DNA from: Anaerolineales bacterium
Lineage (GTDB): Bacteria > Chloroflexota > Anaerolineae > Anaerolineales > E44-bin32
Length of the DNA: 8,825 bases
Assembly (NCBI GenBank): GCA_030673085.1
Contig: DAOVFE010000055.1
Coordinates: 1-8,825 of the forward strand
Direction of reading: 5' to 3'
Shown here: piece by piece, positions 1 through 6,856 of the stretch
How the letters are laid out: each line of letters starts with the position of its first letter
Numbering within the stretch: position 1 is the stretch's first letter
The notes under the pieces: generated by a model
Database searches by the model: none
Told to the model about the DNA's origin: nothing
Seen by the model: the letters and a program-made list of their open reading frames with translations, nothing else
Translations under genes and position numbers: made by a program

Positions 1-47
1 AGGCCAGATGCAATGCTGCGCTCAGTATGGCCGTGATTGGGCATCAT
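1..47 (-). CDS. possible 5' end of a further gene (partial, runs off left edge)
   Basis: Two adjacent ATG codons at 45-47 and 42-44 on the minus strand open a frame that stays open to the window edge and reads MMPNHGHTERSIASG. Only about 15 residues are visible, so no family can be assigned. A basic/polar start followed by a SIASG-like stretch is seen at the start of some polysaccharide flippases, but this is too short to be evidence. No good ribosome binding site precedes it; only a weak GGA lies about a dozen bases upstream. It follows the E1 beta gene on the same strand after about 85 bases. It could equally be a chance open frame. Confidence 0.22.
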   Translation of the reverse strand, partial: MMPNHGHTERSIASG

Positions 48-132
48 GTCTATTGCAATCCATTAAATGTGAAGATAATGGCTTCAATGTGATTCATGGA
101 GTTTGATACGGAATTGGCCCGGCGGCGCCGGC
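48..132. other. short intergenic stretch after the E1 beta gene
   Basis: Between the E1 beta stop and the possible next minus-strand start. Apart from the inverted repeat that reaches in from 112, I see no promoter, T-tract or coding signal here. Confidence 0.4.
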
Positions 133-146
133 TCAGGAGGCCAATT
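112..146 (-). repeat. GC-rich nested inverted repeat across the E1 beta stop codon
   Basis: The arms AATTGGCC (112-119) and GGCCAATT (139-146) are perfect 8-base complements. They enclose a second possible stem, CCGGC (119-123) with GCCGG (127-131). The TGA stop of the E1 beta gene (133-135) lies inside. Read on the minus strand the structure ends in AATTCCG without a run of T, so it is not a standard intrinsic terminator. It may attenuate transcription or protect the 3' end of the E1 mRNA, or be a REP-like element. Confidence 0.45.
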
Positions 147-1131
147 GTAGGCAAGAGCGGATAATGGCATCAATATTTGGCAGGATCGTGTCTTCCAAAG
201 GCCCTGAGGCCGCAATTGGCATATCGAGGGCCGCTAAGCGCCGCGCCTGCAGACTTGGGCCTATGGTTTCTAAAGTCTTGGCGAGGATCTCGGCGCCCCA
301 GCCATGCGTCAATGTACCTTCTTCAACTGTCAAAAGGCGCTTTGTACGAATAACGCTATCGATCAATGGCGCCAGATTGAAGGGACTCAATTGTGTGAAA
401 ACGATCATCTCGGCGAACACTTCGTGCTCGTAGGCAAGGCGCTGCACCGCTTTGCGTGCAAGTTCAGCCATGTATCCATAGGCTGCAAGAGTTAGTCTCG
501 GCTGCGGGGCGTCATTGATGGCCAGGTGATAAACAGGGTAGTCAGCCTTAACCCGCCGAACTTCAAACTCCGGGATCGAGTTCAGCGGCTGAACGGGTAA
601 GCCATAGAGCAATTTATGCTCAATAAATAGGACCGGGTCATTCTCGTCGAGCACAACTTTTTGCAGCAATTTCCCAGGATCATCTAACGCAGTGGCTGCT
701 ATTATTCTCAGGCCCGGTGTGCCGAGGAAGTGCTTTTCAAGTGATTGGCTGTGGGTAGGGCCATAGCCGCGGCCACCGCCCATTGGCGTTCGAACTACCA
801 GTGGGACCCGGACTCGGTCGTCGCTCATCCAGCGCAATTTAGCGGCGTAGTTGATTATTTGATCGGCGGCTAGAGTGAGGAAGTCGCCAAACATGATTTC
901 GACGATCGGGCGAAGCCCGCGTATAGCCATCCCCGTGGCAGCCCCAACAATTCCCGCCTCTGAGATTGGCGTAGTGATAACACGCTCCGGGAAAGCAGTC
1001 GAAAGCCCCCGGGCGATTTTGAAAGCGCCGCCATAAGGGTCGAGTACATCTTCGCCGATAAAATATACTTTATCGGACGTTTTCATGCAGGTATGCAGCG
1101 ATCTATTGAGTGATTCAAGCACTGTAGTCAT
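133..1131 (-). CDS. 2-oxoacid dehydrogenase E1 component, beta subunit (TPP-dependent)
   Basis: Beta subunit of a heterotetrameric pyruvate/branched-chain 2-oxoacid/acetoin-type dehydrogenase E1, which with the alpha subunit decarboxylates a 2-oxoacid (or cleaves acetoin) using thiamine diphosphate. The 332 residues match the usual full length. Visible marks are the N-terminal pyrimidine-binding domain with GEDV (26-29), the TPISEAGIVGAATG segment (54-67) whose Glu58 is in the position of the glutamate that activates the cofactor, FGDF (81-84), THSQSLE (126-132), and a transketolase C-terminal domain with VEEG (269-272) and GWGAEIL (277-283). Its ATG overlaps the alpha subunit stop by ATGA, so translation is probably coupled; the start itself has only a weak binding site. 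The exact substrate cannot be told from the sequence. No E2 or E3 gene is seen in the window. Confidence 0.93.
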   Translation of the reverse strand: MTTVLESLNRSLHTCMKTSDKVYFIGEDVLDPYGGAFKIARGLSTAFPERVITTPISEAGIVGAATGMAIRGLRPIVEIMFGDFLTLAADQIINYAAKLRWMSDDRVRVPLVVRTPMGGGRGYGPTHSQSLEKHFLGTPGLRIIAATALDDPGKLLQKVVLDENDPVLFIEHKLLYGLPVQPLNSIPEFEVRRVKADYPVYHLAINDAPQPRLTLAAYGYMAELARKAVQRLAYEHEVFAEMIVFTQLSPFNLAPLIDSVIRTKRLLTVEEGTLTHGWGAEILAKTLETIGPSLQARRLAALDMPIAASGPLEDTILPNIDAIIRSCLQLAS

Positions 1132-2057
1132 CGGATCAGGTCTATCGGATAGGTTAGCGACGCTGGGTCGGCCATCGACGCCGTCTCTGCCTGGTTAAAT
1201 GCATCCTCCACCTCGGTTCTAACTTCCACGTCAAGTTGGGCTAAAACCGATTTCTTAAGGCTAGTAGCCTGGATTTTGAGCGGATCGCGTTGGCGGAAGC
1301 GCTCAATTTCTGCCGGATCGCGCATATCGTCGCCTCTAGAGTGGGGGGCGAAGCGGTAGGTGTGAATGATCAGCGCATATGGGCCCTTGCCGTTTCGAAC
1401 ATGGTCAACTGCCGAACGGGCGCAGGCCTCGATTTTAGCGACATCTGTGGTATCTTGCTCATCGGTTGGAATCCCGAAGGATCGAAATCTTTCGCCGATT
1501 CCACCCGCTAGATTCACTTCAACCGGAGTGGTCTGAGCGTATCGGTTGTTCTCCAGGACGAAAAGAACAGGGCATGTCCAAAGCGAGGCCATGTTTAGGC
1601 TTTCATAAACAACGCCTTCGCCTAACGCGCCATCGCCGGTGAAAGCGAATACAATCTGCCCGCTCTGTTGGGCTTTTTGGGCGAATGCCATGCCGACGGC
1701 TAGCGGTAGGGTGCCGCCGAGTATGCCGCTGCTGAAGAAATTATCCCAATGCAGGTGCTGGCTGCCGCCTCGGCCGGCGCAAACACCGGTACTGCGTCCC
1801 ATCATTTCAGCCGCCAGCGCAGACATCGATCCTCCACTGGCCAGGAAATGCCCATGGCAGCGATGGTTGCTGATGACGATATCCTCGTTTTGACGTTGAG
1901 AGAGAACGCCGACCGCGTTGGCTTCCTGACCAATATAGGTATGGGTTGTCCCAAAAATCAACCCGCGAGGAAATGCTTCCAGTATCGCTTCTTCAAAACG
2001 CCGGATGCGCAGCATTTGCCGGTATAGATCGGCGGCCTCGGTAGAGGATGCTTTCAC
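1128..2057 (-). CDS. 2-oxoacid dehydrogenase E1 component, alpha subunit (TPP-dependent)
   Basis: Alpha subunit partner of the preceding beta subunit; it binds thiamine diphosphate and catalyses 2-oxoacid decarboxylation in the cytoplasm. Numbering from the longest frame (TTG at 2087, 319 residues), it has the family opening YRQMLRIRRFEE (22-33), the substrate-side stretch GRGGSQHLHW (105-114), the TPP/Mg motif GDG (151-153) ending in NN (180-181) about 27 residues later, and the YRFAPHSRGDD loop (244-254), equivalent to the phosphorylation-loop region of mitochondrial E1. I prefer the GTG at 2057 (309 residues): a strong GAGGAGGA sits about 10 bases before it, while the TTG at 2087 has no binding site and lies near the predicted transcription start. 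It is the first gene of a two-gene unit. Pyruvate, branched-chain oxoacid or acetoin are all possible substrates. Confidence 0.92.
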   Translation of the reverse strand: MKASSTEAADLYRQMLRIRRFEEAILEAFPRGLIFGTTHTYIGQEANAVGVLSQRQNEDIVISNHRCHGHFLASGGSMSALAAEMMGRSTGVCAGRGGSQHLHWDNFFSSGILGGTLPLAVGMAFAQKAQQSGQIVFAFTGDGALGEGVVYESLNMASLWTCPVLFVLENNRYAQTTPVEVNLAGGIGERFRSFGIPTDEQDTTDVAKIEACARSAVDHVRNGKGPYALIIHTYRFAPHSRGDDMRDPAEIERFRQRDPLKIQATSLKKSVLAQLDVEVRTEVEDAFNQAETASMADPASLTYPIDLIR

Positions 2058-2063
2058 AGGTGC

Positions 2064-2074
2064 GGATTCCTCCT
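2064..2074 (-). promoter_or_regulatory. ribosome binding site that decides the E1 alpha start
   Basis: On the minus strand GAGGAGGA precedes the in-frame GTG at 2057 by about 10 bases. It lies inside the frame if translation began at the TTG at 2087, so it argues for the shorter protein. Confidence 0.5.
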
Positions 2075-2094
2075 CAATGTATAGCAATGTGGCA

Positions 2095-2103
2095 ATAATA
2101 CCA
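2095..2103 (-). promoter_or_regulatory. candidate extended -10 promoter of the E1 pair
   Basis: The minus strand reads TGGTATTAT, an extended -10 (TGn before a TATAAT-like hexamer, one mismatch). No convincing -35 hexamer is found at 16-18 bases, as is common with extended -10 promoters. Transcription would start near 2087 and give a leader of about 30 bases to the GTG start. Based on motif only. Confidence 0.3.
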
Positions 2104-2135
2104 CTTCAGCCACGACATGCCGTATTATCAGTCAA

Positions 2136-2197
2136 TGGACCCTTTTTGCCGAATGAGCCTGCCGTTAGCAGAGAAGAGGGTCCACTTTGCTCATTCG
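2136..2197. repeat. two interlocked inverted repeats (A-B-A'-B')
   Basis: TGGACCCT (2136-2143) is the exact reverse complement of AGGGTCCA (2177-2184), and CGAATGAGC (2150-2158) of GCTCATTCG (2189-2197). The arms alternate, so the two stems cannot nest and would form a pseudoknot if both paired in RNA. A small CTGC/GCAG stem (2159-2171) sits between. The block lies between the sugar transferase gene and the E1 promoter candidate. It could be a pair of operators, a structured leader, or the remains of an insertion sequence end; GGGTCCA-like motifs remind me of IS21-type ends, which is only a resemblance. Confidence 0.45.
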
Positions 2198-2263
2198 AGC
2201 GATCAGTTAGGCCTGCTATCATCTGGCTCTATATCGACCAGGAATTTGATGAAAGAATCTGGC

Positions 2264-2938
2264 TCAGCGAGGCTCTTCTTGTGCTTTCTGGCCATTGCAA
2301 CCGGAATCTAAGCCGCTTCCCATGAACTCTTCCATCGATGCGTATCCCGGCTGGCTAATGCCCTCCCTGCGAATGACTTTAAGCATTGTCATGGCGACGA
2401 TCTTGATATCCAGCCAAAGTGACCAGTGATCCACGTACCACACATCCAGCCGGAACTTATCTTCCCAGGTCAGAGCATTGCGGCCATTAACCTGAGCCCA
2501 GCCAGTTATGCCGGGAAGCACTTCATGGCGGCGAGCCTGCTCGGGCGTGTACCGTTCCAGATATTGCATGAGCAGCGGGCGGGGTCCAACCAGGCTCATC
2601 TCGCCCCGCAGCACGTTGATCAATTCCGGCAATTCGTCCAGGCTGGTGGCGCGCATGAAGCGGCCAAGGCCGGTAAGCCGTTTCGCATCCGGAAGCAAGT
2701 GCCCATCCGCGTCGCGCTTGTCGTTCATGGTCCGAAATTTATTAATGGCAAAAGGGGTTCCCTTATAGCCTGGACGGTGCTGGCGAAAGATTACTGGCCG
2801 GCCCATTTTAAAGCGCAGCAGAAATCCAAAAGCCAGCAGTAATGGGCTGATCAGAATCAGTCCCGGCGTGGTAAGGAAGATGTCAAACAGACGTTTTTCG
2901 ATTGGAACACCAGGCGGAAACAATTTCACAGACATCAT
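2264..2938 (-). CDS. polyprenyl-phosphate sugar-1-phosphate transferase, small PglC/WcaJ-like
   Basis: Membrane enzyme that starts repeat-unit synthesis by moving a sugar-1-phosphate from a nucleotide sugar to undecaprenyl phosphate at the inner leaflet. In numbering from a TTG at 2953 (229 residues), a single N-terminal hydrophobic segment (about 23-47) forms the re-entrant membrane helix of the monotopic class. Family motifs follow: KFRTM (72-76), the SLDELPEL segment (104-111) with the catalytic Asp106-Glu107 pair, SLVGPRPLL (120-128), GITGWAQVNGRN (148-159) and the end GISQPGYASMEEFMG (198-212). It has no four-helix N-terminal extension, so it is the short form. I start it at the ATG at 2938 (224 residues) because CCAGGA lies six to seven bases before it; the TTG has no such site. 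It begins about 15 bases after the upstream glycosyltransferase stop, as in an operon. Confidence 0.93.
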   Translation of the reverse strand: MMSVKLFPPGVPIEKRLFDIFLTTPGLILISPLLLAFGFLLRFKMGRPVIFRQHRPGYKGTPFAINKFRTMNDKRDADGHLLPDAKRLTGLGRFMRATSLDELPELINVLRGEMSLVGPRPLLMQYLERYTPEQARRHEVLPGITGWAQVNGRNALTWEDKFRLDVWYVDHWSLWLDIKIVAMTMLKVIRREGISQPGYASMEEFMGSGLDSGCNGQKAQEEPR

Positions 2939-2955
2939 GCCTTTTCCTGGCAAAC

Positions 2956-4191
2956 TTAGTTACTTAAACCATGTCGAGAAGTTTGCTGCGCGTTGATTAT
3001 ATCCTCCATAATTCGCTCCAGATAAGCCGCCAGCTTCTCTCGATCAAAATGCTGGATAACATAATGCCGTCCCACCTGCCCCATTTGACGGGCCATTTTA
3101 TGGTCAGCCGCCAAAGAACTGACGGCTTTGGCTAAAGCCTTGGCATCTCCTGGCGGCACAGCAATCCCCGCTCCCGCATTCTCAATCACTTTTTTGATAA
3201 CGCCGTCGATTGCTAGAATGATCGGCCTCCCGGCGGCCATATAGTCGAAAACCTTATTGGGATAAGTGATCTTATAGGCATCTATGGGTTGAAGAATGGC
3301 AATGCAGATATCCGCCGCTGCCAGCGCTTTACTCATCTCTGCTTTGGGGACTGGAGGGAGAAAAAGCACATTTGGCAATTTCATAGCTTTGGCCTTGGCC
3401 ATCAATGCTGGTTTCTCCTTGCCATCGCCGAGGAAAACAAAGACGATCTCAGTCTGATCGCGCAGACGCTCGGCTGCATCGAGTACCACTCCAAGGTCAT
3501 TTGCCATTCCATGCGCTCCGCTGTAGAGCGCCACAAACTTCCCTTCCAGGCCATAGTCTTGACGAAAAGCGGCGCCATCATCCAGCGGATTAAACATTAA
3601 TATGTCGACACCGTTGGGAATCAAATCGACATTACGTGCCCCGTTCTGCAGCACATGCTCAATATATCCAGGCGAATTCACAATAACCCGGTCTGCCTTT
3701 CGATAGAGGAAGCGCTCGAACCATTGAGAAAGATGAATCAATAAGGGTTGGCGCAACACACCCATCGCAACCGCAAAATAAGGCAGCAGATCGCGCACCT
3801 CAAACAAAAACGGTACTCGCTTTGATCGAGCCAAAGCCCATGCCGAACCGCTCTGGAACAATGGCGGCGAGGTTCCCCAGACTAGATCGACATTCTTTAC
3901 TCGAAGGCCGGTCCAGAAGGAAGACCACATGAAAGAAAGGAAACCGATAGTGCGCGAGAAAAAACTGCGGTGCATACTTCCATAAACTCGACAGCGCAAG
4001 ACTTCAAGCCCAGGCTCAAGCACCTCGCGCTTCGGCGCTTTATAAGGCCTTCCACTTAGGTAGCTGACTGTGCTGGCAAGAACGGTTATATGATGACCGG
4101 CCTGAACCAGATATCGAGCAAACTCATAGTGTCGCGTTCCGCCCGCGTCCTGCGGACGGACAAAGGCCTGATGAATCAGCAGGATGTGCAT
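2956..4191 (-). CDS. WbuB-like glycosyltransferase, GT4 family
   Basis: GT-B fold retaining glycosyltransferase that would add a sugar, probably an N-acetylated amino sugar, to the lipid-linked oligosaccharide on the cytoplasmic side. Numbering from the ATG at 4215 (419 residues), the N-terminal domain begins MHILLIHQAFV (9-19) with the glycine-rich acceptor loop DAGGTRHYEFAR (23-34), followed by FEVRDLLPY (138-146) and the linker IPNGVD (199-204). The donor domain has YSGAHG (231-236), FLGDG (261-265) and YPNKVFDYMAAGRPIILAID (318-337), the position of the EX7E motif, here with Asp as the first acidic residue. I prefer the ATG at 4191, which matches the family start and follows GAGGAG about 13 bases upstream; the ATG at 4215 has no binding site. 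The gene overlaps the end of the heparinase gene by 68 bases. Confidence 0.92.
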   Translation of the reverse strand: MHILLIHQAFVRPQDAGGTRHYEFARYLVQAGHHITVLASTVSYLSGRPYKAPKREVLEPGLEVLRCRVYGSMHRSFFSRTIGFLSFMWSSFWTGLRVKNVDLVWGTSPPLFQSGSAWALARSKRVPFLFEVRDLLPYFAVAMGVLRQPLLIHLSQWFERFLYRKADRVIVNSPGYIEHVLQNGARNVDLIPNGVDILMFNPLDDGAAFRQDYGLEGKFVALYSGAHGMANDLGVVLDAAERLRDQTEIVFVFLGDGKEKPALMAKAKAMKLPNVLFLPPVPKAEMSKALAAADICIAILQPIDAYKITYPNKVFDYMAAGRPIILAIDGVIKKVIENAGAGIAVPPGDAKALAKAVSSLAADHKMARQMGQVGRHYVIQHFDREKLAAYLERIMEDIINAQQTSRHGLSN

Positions 4192-6478
4192 CGATCTGCA
4201 AATGCTCCTCTTCAAATGTCAACCATGCTGCCGGAGCCAATCCGTATCCTGGCTCTCGCCAGCCAATTGACAGCGATTCGGATGATGCCCCATTAAAACA
4301 CCACCAGGTTATAAAGCGCAGCGGAAGTTCTCGGTTTACTTCGGCTAAAAGCAATGGTGATGGCGTAAGAACAGTGTACGTTGGCGATTGCCAGCCCCAA
4401 ATGGAGGACGGACCCTCGATTTTTTCTCCGGCGGACAGCCGGCCGGCGCGATATACGCCCAGACGTGCTTTTGGTGCTATGATATTTACCTTCAGATTGC
4501 CCTCAGGTGTATCCAGACTTATGGCCTGCTGCTGCAATTGCCAGGGCCAATCTGGGAGCGACCAGTTCAAGACTGCCCGGTGTATGCCCGATCCCAGCAG
4601 ATCGTCGATCACCGCCCATAGATCATCCCCAGCGCGAATCACTGTCCGCTGGTGAGTCACGCCGAGCCGGCGATAGCCATTATGTTTGGCCGTTAATACC
4701 TCTAGATGACCTTCTTGCGAGCGCCAGCGTCCCAGCATATGGCCCTGGGCCCAATCAAGCCACAGAAAGCGCCCGGCCCGGCGCATTGGATCCTGACCAT
4801 CGATAACGACTGTGTTATGGGCCATTGCTCCCGCCAGACCGTTATCCCAGGGCGGAGTTCCATTATAAAGGTATGTACCAGCATCATGGGCGACATTGTA
4901 TCCATGCCGCCAAAGATCAAAATGCAGTTGGTCGGAGTGACCCGGCCGTGAAGTGAATCGGGCGCAACGCAGCATGCCCCAGGAGCGCTTGCCGCGCATC
5001 AGATAGATGCCGGCTTGAGGGAAATTAAGACCCTCATTAAGGAGTAAACTTTTGTCATCCTTAATCCCCGGGGCCTTATTATCTGTTTCACTCAAGGGTC
5101 TTTCATCTTTCGATTGTGAGCTCTGCCCCGATCGAGCCGGTTCTTCCGCAGCCGAGAATGTGTCGGAATGCTGCGGTTTTTCCCCTGTATTCAGCGGGAC
5201 AGCAGAGACGGGGTTGAATCCCATCCATACGCAAGCCTCATTCCACGGCCCAGATGGGAAGGCGGGATGCCCCGATAGCGAGATTGCACTGGCCTGAATC
5301 ACGGGTCGGTAATCATTGAACGGACAAGTGGTCAGCGGCAGAATATTTGCCCCATCGTTTGGGCCAAAATTAGGCACGCAACCGGTTTCTGGATCGATCA
5401 ATGCAGACAGGCATCTGCTCATTCGCCGAAGCGCATCTAGCACAGACCCGGATAAGGGTTCGCCATTTACTTCTGCCAGTCTGGCAGCCCATAAGCCGGC
5501 ATGTAGCGCCAGACGATGGTAATTAGTAGAGTGCTGCATATAGCCGCCGTCTGAAAACACCTGCCGTTCAAACCCGGCGATAAGCCAACGACGTCCCAGT
5601 TTCTTCCAATATGCTGCCCGGCGAAATTCGGGGAACAACAGCCCGGCGGTGTAGAGCCCAACCGCCTCGGTAAGAAGATGATTATTCCCCTGAGCCCGAG
5701 CGTAGCTTATCGTGGGGGGGATGCGATCGGCATGAATGGCGATCATCTGTGCCAGATTGGCCATTCGCAGAGGGGCTTCGCTGAGCGCCGGGGAGAAAGC
5801 GTACATGCCGAAGACCAGCGCCATCAGACGTAGAGCTGCTCCCTGCCCTGTAAACCAGTGGAGTCCGGCGTTGGGATGGTTGGCTGCTCGCCAGGAGTTC
5901 ACCAGCGTCCAGAAGCCTTCAGAATAGCGTTGGCTTCCAGTTAGTTGGAACGCGCGGGCCAGAGGGTAAACCCAACCAAAGCGACCCGCCTCCCAAAGTA
6001 ATTTGACATCAGATGGGAGAGATTCGAGAGTGTAGGACGCCCAATGCCGGCTCAGGTCGACCGGCGGCGCATTCTCTCCCCCTGCTATAGGGGCGAAGGC
6101 AGCCCAATCGGGTGGGAAACCCAATTCCACCGGGTCTGCCCCGAAGATGCAAAAACGGCCTTGAAGTATTTCCTCCGCCATAGCTATTGCGGCAGATTGA
6201 TTTTCTTGCAGCACACTCTGTAGTGCATTTTTGAAAGTAACGTTAGGCTTGAAGAAAAAACGAGGAGTTTTTTTCGACCAATAATCCAGGTAAGATTCGG
6301 GTTTGGCCGGGATATCCGAATGGAGCCAGGTTCCTAGCGGTCGCTCATCCCAGTCATAGATCGGAGTGCTGCGGCGCAGCCAGCCAGTGCGCCGCGCGGC
6401 TTGATGGCCGGCGTAAAGCGCCAGTGATTCGGGGCCTATTTCACGAAGGGCATATAAGGCAAGTTTTACCGAAGTCAT
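4124..6478 (-). CDS. heparinase II/III family protein (polysaccharide lyase-like)
   Basis: Likely acts on a uronic-acid-containing polysaccharide by beta-elimination, as heparinase II/III and alginate lyases do. Related genes without signal peptides are common in polysaccharide clusters, but their substrates are mostly unproven. Of 784 residues, about 80-400 form the alpha-toroid N-terminal domain with NNHLLTEAVGLY (265-276) and GGYMQHSTNYHR (311-322), which hold the expected Asn, His316 and Tyr320. About 485-725 form the beta-sandwich domain with HSDQLHFD (514-521), HDAGTYLY (531-538) and MAHNTVVIDG (552-561). All these residues are present, so it looks active. Between the domains lies a polar, Ser/Glu/Lys-rich linker (about 430-476), probably disordered. 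No signal peptide is seen. The start overlaps the preceding short ORF by ATGA, and the last 20 or so residues come from sequence shared with the glycosyltransferase gene. Confidence 0.92.
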   Translation of the reverse strand: MTSVKLALYALREIGPESLALYAGHQAARRTGWLRRSTPIYDWDERPLGTWLHSDIPAKPESYLDYWSKKTPRFFFKPNVTFKNALQSVLQENQSAAIAMAEEILQGRFCIFGADPVELGFPPDWAAFAPIAGGENAPPVDLSRHWASYTLESLPSDVKLLWEAGRFGWVYPLARAFQLTGSQRYSEGFWTLVNSWRAANHPNAGLHWFTGQGAALRLMALVFGMYAFSPALSEAPLRMANLAQMIAIHADRIPPTISYARAQGNNHLLTEAVGLYTAGLLFPEFRRAAYWKKLGRRWLIAGFERQVFSDGGYMQHSTNYHRLALHAGLWAARLAEVNGEPLSGSVLDALRRMSRCLSALIDPETGCVPNFGPNDGANILPLTTCPFNDYRPVIQASAISLSGHPAFPSGPWNEACVWMGFNPVSAVPLNTGEKPQHSDTFSAAEEPARSGQSSQSKDERPLSETDNKAPGIKDDKSLLLNEGLNFPQAGIYLMRGKRSWGMLRCARFTSRPGHSDQLHFDLWRHGYNVAHDAGTYLYNGTPPWDNGLAGAMAHNTVVIDGQDPMRRAGRFLWLDWAQGHMLGRWRSQEGHLEVLTAKHNGYRRLGVTHQRTVIRAGDDLWAVIDDLLGSGIHRAVLNWSLPDWPWQLQQQAISLDTPEGNLKVNIIAPKARLGVYRAGRLSAGEKIEGPSSIWGWQSPTYTVLTPSPLLLAEVNRELPLRFITWWCFNGASSESLSIGWREPGYGLAPAAWLTFEEEHLQIDAHPADSSGLCPSAGRGRNATL

Positions 6479-6702
6479 CGTTCCATGTGCAGGGGCTTAT
6501 CGTCCACTGCATTATGCAGTTGCAGGATATCGAAGTTAACAAAAAGGGATGCTAGGCGGTTGTGTCCACTAACCGCGATAGGTTCGATATCAGGCGAGAT
6601 AAAGGGAACCGCGATCTGAACCAACGCCTTTGGTCTCGGGTCAGGCGCAGGAATCTTACAGAAAGCCGCATCGCCGGGAAATTGTTGAAGTACTTGTTTC
6701 AT
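6475..6702 (-). pseudogene. truncated remnant of a bi-domain oxidoreductase (N-terminal Zn-ADH-like part)
   Basis: A 75-residue open frame that starts MKQVLQ and continues with IPAPDPRPKALVQ and FISPDIEPIAV. I recognise the usual N-terminus of the large (about 700-residue) bi-domain proteins that join a zinc-alcohol-dehydrogenase-like half to a GFO/IDH/MocA half: MKQ-LQ, then P-PRPG-VLV, then SL-S-GTER. The similarity seems to go on weakly to the stop, after which the heparinase ATG follows at once by a 4-base overlap. The glycine and arginine of GTER are replaced, and the nucleotide-binding and MocA halves are absent, so an enzyme function is unlikely. ATG codons at 6747 and 6708 in the same frame would add residues outside the family pattern. 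No good binding site is seen before 6702. It may now serve mainly to couple translation into the heparinase gene. Confidence 0.5.
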
Positions 6703-6787
6703 AGGCATCGGTGAGTATGGAAAAAGGATATAAATAAGAACCGTCAAAGATCATACTGGCTGCGACATTATTGGATTTGACTAGGCA

Positions 6788-6796
6788 ATTATAGCA
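6788..6796 (-). promoter_or_regulatory. extended -10 promoter candidate for the polysaccharide operon
   Basis: The minus strand reads TGCTATAAT: a perfect TATAAT with an upstream TGn. No recognisable -35 hexamer is present at the usual distance, which extended -10 promoters tolerate. Transcription would start near 6780 and give a leader of about 78 bases to the MKQ start at 6702, ahead of the heparinase, glycosyltransferase and sugar transferase genes. Confidence 0.42.
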
Positions 6797-6856
6797 TCGT
6801 GAAGGTTCTTATGCCCTTTTTGAGAAGATTCGTTAGTTATTGGCGTAAGCAGGTCT

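Noticed and set aside
4374..5522. Several plus-strand ORFs opposite the heparinase gene
   Set aside because: They overlap a clear, motif-bearing minus-strand gene and their products have no recognisable domains; they are shadows of its codon pattern.
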